From Dallia pectoralis (taxonomy: Eukaryota > Chordata > Actinopteri > Esociformes > Umbridae), in assembly GCA_029465975.1 (NCBI GenBank), contig CM055747.1, positions 16,249,821 to 16,313,820 on the forward strand: 64,000 nucleotides of DNA, in the 5' to 3' direction. The first letter of the stretch is position 1. Every line of letters begins with the position of its first letter. Positions 57,166 through 64,000 of this stretch are shown here, in pieces. Made by a program: the position numbers and the translations under genes. The notes below the pieces were generated by a model. It made no database searches and was not told the origin of the DNA. It saw nothing but the letters and a program-made list of their open reading frames with translations.

Positions 57166-57725
57166 CCATACTGTTCTAGTGATTGTATTTCTACGTTTGG
57201 TTTCTCCGTTACCGTATGGACAAAATAGGGTAACCAAAAAACCAATGGCATCTGTGTGAGTTACAGTCTTCCATGACTGAGATTGGAGAACCCTATTGTA
57301 ACAATTCCCTGGGTGCATCACAAAAGTGTCTTTTATGAAGAGTGGCCAAAGGTTGTGTTTACAGTTTGACATTATGCATGTGAGAGACTCTGAGACCAAG
57401 TGTAGAAAGTGAATATGGTCAGTCTATGGTCAGAGCTTTTTGTCTAAGCACTAAGTGCTATGTTTGGCGCCACTTTGTCACTTTGCCAAGAAGAACGTGC
57501 AAATCATTTCTGTTCAGATGTGCAAAGCTGCTCGAGACTAAAAACAAACTAATTAATGACAGTAATTGCTGCTAATGCTGCTTCTGCCAAATATTTACAA
57601 AAGTGGGTGAATACTTATACGTAATGATTATTTTTTTTGTATAATTATTTCCTCTTTTTTTCTTGATTAATAAATGCTTCTAATGCAGAACACAATCTCT
57701 TTTTCACTGAAATAGTTAAATGATG
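57166..57725. other. Spacer
   Basis: AT-rich; 57600-57680 resembles a Tc1-like terminal region (GTGGGTGAATACTTATAC). No gene. Confidence 0.4.
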
Positions 57726-60382
57726 TATACATCCATCAGCCATTAGCATTATGACCTTGTACAGGTGAAGTGAATAACACAAATAATATAAGGTGTTAGA
57801 AGCTGGAAAAATTTACATAAGTAAAGATCTGAGTGACTTTGACAAATGTCAAATTGTGATGGCAAGAAAACTGGTTCAGATCATCACCTGTGCTGTGCGC
57901 TGGTTTGTGTTCGGCCTGCTTCAATTCAGCACATTTTTCTGTCTTTCCCCACTATGACAATATATTAAAGCAAAAATATCTTTAAAAAAGAAATGTGGTC
58001 CATGGTGGTCCAAAAGTGGTCCAGGGTCTTTGTGTGTGGATCCATGTCATGTCCTGTTCCCGCCGTCTCCTGGTCCTTGTGTGTCATTGTCAGCGTTCTG
58101 TCCCAGTAGTTTTCCGTTCATTAAGTCCCCGTTCGTTCCACCGGTGTCCTGTTATGTGGCCTGTTTAGTTCCATATTTAAGTCAGTTGTGTTTGTGCACG
58201 GGGTGTGGGAGCATTGTCAACCGGTATGTTGTTGCTTATGTTAGTGTTTGTCGTTCTGTTCCCATTTCCATTTGCCTTGTGTCTGTTTGTTTCCTGCCCT
58301 TTGTATTATTTGCTGTTTTGTAGTCATTTATTTTTATTTGTATATTTGCCTATTGGTGCCTCTGCTGTCCTGCCCTCCTGCTTGTGTTTTCATTGTTTGT
58401 GTTCATATTCTGCCTCCTGGATTTATCATGAATAAAATCATATATACTGGAAGTCGGCACCTGGGTCCAGGATGACACATGGGTGGCCAAGGCAGGTTGA
58501 TGCATAGAGGTGCGATCCAACAGACGAGCTGTAGTAGCTCAAATCGCAGAACAAGTTTATACTGGTTTTGACAGAATGGTGTCAGGACACACAGTGTATC
58601 ACAGTTTGTTGCGTATGGGGCTGTGTAGCCGCAGACTAGTCAGGGTGCCCATGATGACCCTATGCTGACCCCACGATGAACCCATGATGACCCCATGCTG
58701 ACCTCTGTCCGCAGCGGAAAGAGCCCACAATGGGCATGTGAGTATCAGAACTGGACCACAGACCAATAGATGAAGGTGGCCTGGTCTGATGAATCACTCT
58801 TTTACATCACTTGATCAGCACTTGGCACCAGGATGCATTATGGGAAGAAGGCAAGCCGGCGGAGGCAATATTTTTTAACACAAAGCAAAAATGGTTCAGG
58901 TATGAGGAACACAACAACAGGTTTAAGGTGTTGACTTGGCCTTTAAATTCTCCAGATCTCAATCAAATCGAGCGTCTGTGGAATGAGTCCCCACCTCGTA
59001 ACCTACAAGATCTGCTGCTAACGCCTTGATGCCAGACACCACAACACACCTTCAGAGGTCTAGTGGAGTCCATGGATCTGCTGCTAACGCCTTGATGCCA
59101 GACACCACAACACACCTTCAGAGGTCTAGTGGAGTCCATGGATCTGCTGCTAACGCCTTGATGCCAGACACCACAACACACCTTCAGAGGTCTAGTGGAG
59201 TCCATGGATCTGCTGCTAACGCCTTGATGCCAGACACCACAACACACCTTCAGAGGTCTAGTGGAGTCCATGGATCTGCTGCTAACGCCTTGATGCCAGA
59301 CACCACAACACACCTTTTAGAGGTCTAGTGGAGTCCATGGATCTGCTGCTAACGCCTTGATGCCAGACACCACAACACACCTTCAGAGGTCTAGTGGAGT
59401 CCATGGATCTGCTGCTAACGCCTTGATGCCAGACACCACAACACACCTTCAGAGGTCTAGTGGAGTCCATGGATCTGCTGCTAACGCCTTGATGCCAGAC
59501 ACCACAACACACCTTCAGAGGTCTAGTGGAGTCCATGGATCTGCTGCTAACACCTTGATGCCAGACACCACAACACACCTTCAGAGGTCTAGTGGAGTCC
59601 ATGGATTTGCTGCTACTGCCTTGATGCCAGACACCACAACACACCTTCAGAGGTCTAGTGGAGTCCATGGATCTGCTGCTACTGCCTTGATGCCAGACAC
59701 CACAACACACCTTCAGAGGTCTAGTGGAGTCCATGGATCTGCTGCTAACGCCTTGATGCCAGACACCACAACACACCTTCAGAGGTCTAGTGGAGTCCAT
59801 GGATCTGCTGCTAACGCCTTGATGCCAGACACCACAACACACCTTCAGAGGTCTAGTGGAGTCCATGGATCTGCTGCTAACGCCTTGATGCCAGACACCA
59901 CAACACACCTTCAGAGGTCTAGTGGAGTCCATGGATCTGCTGCTAACGCCTTGATGCCAGACACCACAACACACCTTCAGAGGTCTAGTGGAGTCCATGG
60001 ATCTGCTGCTAACGCCTTGATGCCAGACACCACAACACACCTTCAGAGGTCTAGTGGAGTCCATGGATCTGCTGCTAACACCTTGATGCCAGACACCACA
60101 ACACACCTTCAGAGGTCTAGTGGAGTCCATGGATCTGCTGCTAACGCCTTGATGCCAGACACCACAACACACCTTTTAGAGGTCTAGTGGAGTCCATGGA
60201 TCTGCTGCTAACGCCTTGATGCCAGACACCCCAACACACCTTTTAGAGGTCTAGTGGAGTCCATGGATCTGCTGCTAACGCCTTGATGCCAGACACCACA
60301 ACACACCTTCAGAGGTCTAGTGGAGTCCATGCCTCAACAGGTCAGCGCTGTTTTGGTCATAATGTTATGGCTGATTGGTATA
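57726..60382 (+). mobile_element. Tc1-like transposon relic with an internal array
   Basis: The left end TACATCCATCAGCCATTAGC, then ATTATGACC (57728-57756), and the right end GGTCATAATGTTATGGCTGA (60355-60374) are imperfect inverted repeats. Inside, in the right order on the plus strand, are transposase remains: GTGTCAGGACACACAGTGTA (about 58580), a YSVxW-like region (58770-58900), and CTCCAGATCTCAATCAAATC (58950-58969), which codes the SPDLN(P)IE motif of the third catalytic acid. All frames are broken. Around 58020-58470 there is foreign sequence ending in GAATAAAATC, perhaps a nested solo LTR. Most of the length is the 66-bp array listed next. Confidence 0.8.
59010..60335. repeat. 66-bp minisatellite inside the Tc1 relic, about 20 copies
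   Basis: Units run GATCTGCTGCTAACGCCTTG + ATGCCAGACACCACAACACA + CCTTCAGAGGTCTAGTGGAG + TCCATG. The unit is a piece of the transposase 3' end (QTPQHTF, RGLVESM), and the last copy continues into the normal element sequence (CCATGCCTCAACAGGTCAGC). As 66 is a multiple of 3, frames of nearly 300 codons are open on both strands; in the transposase frame each unit has a TGA. Confidence 0.95.
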
Positions 60383-60662
60383 TATTTATAAGCACCAATT
60401 GTTTTATTAGAAGGATCCATGAAAACCCAACAGTGCACATACATAGCCATTACTTTCTTCTAAGACTCCACCTCACGTTATTGTATTTTTTTCAGCACAA
60501 CGTGGCAAGCTCATCTTCATCTTAACTGGATAAAATTTGCAGACGTTTGCAAACAAATCCATTTCCAGACCCAGAACCCCATGCATCATCACAAATGGCA
60601 GAATAAGGGCTTAGATGTGAAAAGGCCCTAATTGAAAAAAGTGCTCATGATAGAAATCAAGT
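60383..60662. other. Spacer
   Basis: Unique AT-rich sequence between the Tc1 right end and the CT tract. Nothing recognised. Confidence 0.5.
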
Positions 60663-63243
60663 CATCATCCACCTCCTCTCCTCCTCTCCTCCTCTCCTCC
60701 TCTCCTCCTTTCCTCCTCTCCTCCTCCTCCCCCTCTCCTCTCTCCTCTCCTCCTCTCCTCCTCTCCTCCTCTCCTCCTCTCCTCCTCTCCTCCTCCTCTC
60801 CTCCCCTCCTCTCCTCCTCTCCTCCTCCTTTCCTCTCCTCCTCTCCTCCTCTCCTCTCCTCTCCTCCTCTCTACCTCTCCACCTCTCCTCCTCTCCTCCT
60901 CTCCTCTCCTCCTCTCCCCTCTCTACCTCTCCTCCTCTCCTCCTCTCCTCCTCTCCCCTCTCTACCTCTCCTCCTCTCCTCCTCTCCTCCTCTCCCCTCT
61001 CCTCCTCTCCTCCTCTCCTCCTCTCCTCCTCTCCTCCTCTCCTCCTCCTCCCCCTCTCCTCTCCTCCTCTCCTCCTCTCCTCCTCTCCTCCTCTCCTCCT
61101 CTCCTCTCCCCCTCTCCTCTCCTCCTCTCCTCCTCTCCTCCTCTCCTCCTCTCCTCCTCCTCCCCCTCTCCTCTCCTCCTCTCCTCCTCTCCTCCTCTCC
61201 TCCTCCTCCCCCTCTCCTCTCCTCCTCTCCTCCTCTCCTCCTCTCCTCCTCTCCTCTCCCCTCTCCTCTCCTCTCCTCCTCTCCTCCTCTCCTCCTCTCC
61301 TCCTCTCTCTTCCTCTCCTCCTCTCCTCCTCTCCCTCCTCCTCCCCCTCTCCTCTCCTCCTCTCCTCCTCTCCTCCTCTCCTCCTCTCCTCCTCTCCTCT
61401 CCCCCTCTCCTCTCCTCCTCCTCCCCCTCTCCTCTCCTCCTCTCCTCCTCTCTCTTCCTCTCCTCCTCTCCTCCTCTCCCCTCTCTACCTCTCCTCCTCT
61501 CCTCCTCTCCTCCTCTCCCCCTGGCTCCTCTCCTCCTCTCCTCCTCTCCTCCTCTCCTCCTCTCCTCCTCTCCTCCTCTCCTCCCTCCTCCCCCTCTCCT
61601 CTCCTCCTCTCCTCCTCTCCTCCTCTCCTCCTCTCCTCCTCCTCCCCCTCTCCTCTCCTCCTCTCCTCCTCTCCTCCTCTCCTCCTCTCCCCCTCTCCTC
61701 TCCCCCTCTCCTCTCCTCCTCTCCTCCTCTCCTCCTCTCCTCCTCTCCTCCTCTCCTCCTCTCCCCCTCTCCTCTCCTCCTCTCCTCCTCTCCTCCTCCT
61801 CTCCTCCTCTCCTCCTCTCCTCCTCTCCTCCTCTCCTCCTCTCCTCCTCTCCCCCTCTCCTCTCCTCTCCTCCTCTCCTCTCCCCCTCTCCCTCTCCTCT
61901 CCTCCTCTCCTCCTCTCCTCCTCTCCTCCTCCTCTCCTCCTCTCCTCCTCCTCCCCCTCTCCTCTCCTCCTCTCCTCCTCTCCTCCTCTCCTCCTCTCCT
62001 CCTCCTCCCCCTCTCCCCCTCTCCTCTCCTCTCCTCCTCTCCTCTCCCCCTCTCCTCTCCTCTCCTCCTCTCCTCCTCTCCTCCTCTCCTCCTCTCCCTC
62101 CTCTCCTCCTCTCCTCCTCCTCCCCCTCTCCTCTCCTCCTCTCCTCCTCTCCTCCTCTCCTCCTCTCCTCCTCTCCCTCCTCCCTCCTCCTCCCCCTCTC
62201 CTCTCCTCTCCTCCTCTCCTCCTCTCCTCTCCCCCTCTCCTCTCCTCTCCTCCTCTCCTCCTCTCCTCCTCTCCTCCTCTCCTCCTCCTCCCCCTCTCCT
62301 CTCCTCCTCTCCTCCTCTCCTCTCCTCTCCTCCTCCTCCCCCTCTCCTCTCCTCCTCTCCTCCCTCTCCTCCTCTCCCCCTCTCCTCTCCTCTCCTCCTC
62401 TCCTCTCCCCCTCTCCTCTCCTCTCCTCCTCTCCTCCTCCTCCCCCTCTCCTCTCCTCCTCTCCCTCCTCTCCTCCTCTCTTCCTCCCTCCCCCTCTCCT
62501 CTCCTCCTCTCCTCCTCTCCTCCTCTCCTCCTCTCCTCCTCCTCCCCCTCTCCTCTCCTCCTCTCCTCCTCTCCTCCTCTCCTCCTCTCCTCCTCCTCCC
62601 CCTCTCCCTCTCCTCCTCTCCTCCTCTCCTCCTCTCCTCCTCTCCTCTCCTCTCCCCCTCTCCTCTCCTCTCCTCTCCTCCTCTCCTCCTCCTCCCCCTC
62701 TCCTCTCCTCCTCTCCTCCTCCTCCCCCTCTCCTCCTCTCCTCCTCTCCTCCTCTCCTCTCCCCCTCTCCTCTCCTCTCCTCCTCTCCTCCTCTCCTCCT
62801 CCTCCCCCTCTCCCCCTCTCCTCTCCTCTCCTCCTCTCCTCTCCCCCTCTCATCTCCTCTCCTCTCCTCTCCCTCCTCTCCTCCTCTCCTCCTCTCCTCC
62901 TCTCCTCTCCTCCTCTCCTCCTCTCCTCCTCCTCCCCCTCTCCTCTCCTCCTCTCCTCCTCTCCCTCCTCTCCCCCTCTCCTCTCCTCCTCTCCTCCTCC
63001 TCCCCCTCTCCTCTCCTCCTCTCCTCTCCCCCTCTCCTCTCCTCTCCTCCTCTCCTCCTCTCCTCCTCTCCTCCTCTCTCTTCCTCTCCTCCTCTCCTCC
63101 TCCCCCTCTCCTCTCCTCCTCTCCTCCTCTCCTCCTCTCCTCCTCTCCTCTCCCCCTCTCCTCTCCTCTCCTCCTCTCCTCCTCTCCTCCTCTCCTCCTC
63201 TCTCTTCCTCTCCTCCTCTCCTCCTCTCCTCTCCTCTCTCCAC
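60663..63243. repeat. 2.6-kb polypyrimidine (CT-rich) tract
   Basis: The plus strand is almost purely C and T, built from CTCCT/CTCTCCTC words with recurring higher-order blocks such as CTCCTCCTCCCCCTCTCCTC. Very few purines interrupt it, such as TACC near 60872 and GG near 61523. The lack of stop codons in CT-only DNA explains the approximately 887-codon Ser/Leu/Pro frame and the Glu/Arg/Gly frame on the other strand; neither is a gene. Confidence 0.97.
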
Positions 63244-63414
63244 CACCAACTCCCTCCCTTCACATGTAATTGCTGGTAAACGTACCATCAGTTAAATCAA
63301 TGTCGTTTTTTCGGCCCGTCCGTTGTCCATCCGTTGCCCATCCCTTCCAGGTCAGAACACCTCTCTCTCCAACACGCTGAACTCGCATCTTTGTCTGGCT
63401 TCTTTATTTCTCTA

Positions 63415-63496
63415 GACATCTTGCAGAGACAGAGAATACTACTACTAAACCGACAAGGAGAAATGAGTCTTGCTGTCATCTCTTCAGGAAACACAA
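63415..63496 (+). CDS. Possible first coding exon of a gene continuing right
   Basis: A good acceptor (TTTATTTCTCTAG, AG at about 63413-63414) is followed by about 48 bases of 5' UTR, an ATG at 63463 in fair context (GAGAAATGA) and 11 complete codons (MSLAVISSGNT) up to a consensus donor (ACAA|GTAAGAAC, donor at 63497). The protein cannot be identified from so little. It could be chance. Confidence 0.3.
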
Positions 63497-63744
63497 GTAA
63501 GAACTTGCATTTTCTTTTAACATTTTTCAATGAGATTTTGAGAAGTTATTGTAGTGTTGATGTATAAAAACAATGGTTAAATCCGACATTATTGACCGGT
63601 TATTTTTTTGTATAAATATATATTTTTTAACACACACTTACATTTATTTAATATATTTAAACCACATCAAATGTGTATGGTTTATTAATCAATCTCAAGG
63701 AAAATCCTTGCACTTATGATTCCAGTCTTAATTTTCTTTTATCT
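63497..63744. other. AT-rich spacer or intron
   Basis: Sequence after the possible donor at 63497; no feature seen before the final array. Confidence 0.4.
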
Positions 63745-64000
63745 TCAAATGTGTAGTCTACTCAGACCAAATATTCTGATTCCAGTCACCAGTCAGTCCA
63801 GATATTCTGATTCCAGTCACCAGTCAGACCAGATATTCTGATTCCAGTCACCAGTCAGTCCAGATATTCTGATTCCAGTCACCAGTCAGACCAAATATTC
63901 TGATTCCAGTCACCAGTCAGTCCAGATATTCTGATTCCAGTCACCAGTCAGACCAAATATTCTGATTCCAGTCACCAGTCAGACCAAATATTCTGATTCC
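63745..64000. repeat. 31-bp minisatellite running off the window
   Basis: Units ATTCTGATTCCAGTCACCAG + TCAGTCCAGAT or TCAGACCAAAT. The two tail forms largely alternate, giving a 62-base higher-order period. The array is still going at the last base. Confidence 0.93.

Noticed and set aside
58020..58470. Nested solo LTR in the Tc1 relic
   Set aside because: It has an AATAAA and a CTGGGTCCAGG-like tail, but I cannot define TG...CA ends or a target duplication.
59282..60187. Long ORFs with 22-residue repeats on both strands
   Set aside because: A 66-bp tandem unit without stops in those frames keeps them open; the original transposase frame is closed by TGA in each unit.
60632..63295. 887-codon Ser/Leu/Pro-rich ORF and an 805-codon Glu/Arg/Gly ORF opposite
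   Set aside because: Both arise because CT-only DNA cannot encode stop codons on either strand; there is no domain or non-repeat sequence.

Overview
The window is vertebrate nuclear DNA, almost certainly from a ray-finned fish. Four things point there: TTAGGG telomeric repeats, intron-rich genes with GT-AG splice sites, several degenerate Tc1-like transposons of the kind common in teleosts, and very many minisatellites. A pike- or salmon-like species is possible, but that is a weak guess. Three genes have exon structures I could read closely: the 3' two thirds of an EHD1-type gene, a complete adenylosuccinate synthase gene (adss2-like) and a complete syntaxin-5 gene (stx5). Lesser items are one ZFPL1-like terminal exon on the minus strand, an unidentified multi-pass membrane protein gene, and a possible first exon of a further gene at the right edge. 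In human, EHD1, ZFPL1 and STX5 all lie on 11q12-q13, so the unique part looks like an old conserved neighbourhood with adss2 added.

Layout. 1-11462 is a subtelomere-like block: runs of TTAGGG on the plus strand, degenerate derivatives of them, and Penelope-like retroelements (PLEs) all on the minus strand. Two copies of one PLE type are 5'-truncated and run straight into TTAGGG. Between them lies a longer PLE of a second type with a GIY-YIG endonuclease and an extra upstream ORF that looks like an SGNH hydrolase. Bases 1-3190 and 8273-11462 are a near-identical direct duplication. A 500-base run of N (11463-11962) follows. 11963-18334 holds an old TIR transposon and ehd1, whose 5' exons are missing. 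18335-28320 holds the membrane protein gene, its minisatellites and the ZFPL1-like exon. 28321-33200 is adss2. 33201-48682 is spacer, the stx5 promoter and 5' exon, and a 10.2-kb array of a 35-bp unit inside stx5 intron 1. 48702-51923 is the stx5 coding region. 51924-64000 is repeat-dominated: several minisatellites, a Tc1 relic swollen by a 66-bp array, and a 2.6-kb pure CT-rich tract.

The genes are independent housekeeping genes, not a pathway: EHD1 remodels endosomal membranes, adenylosuccinate synthase makes AMP from IMP, and syntaxin-5 is the ER-Golgi SNARE. The most interesting signals are the telomere-embedded PLEs, whose orientation fits priming from chromosome ends, the SGNH ORF of the longer PLE, the array in adss2 intron 11 built from that intron's own 3' splice site, and the TTAGGG run pointing into the gap, which suggests a chromosome-end misjoin. 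The very long ORFs over minisatellites (for example about 887 codons in the CT tract) are products of repeat units and are not annotated as genes.
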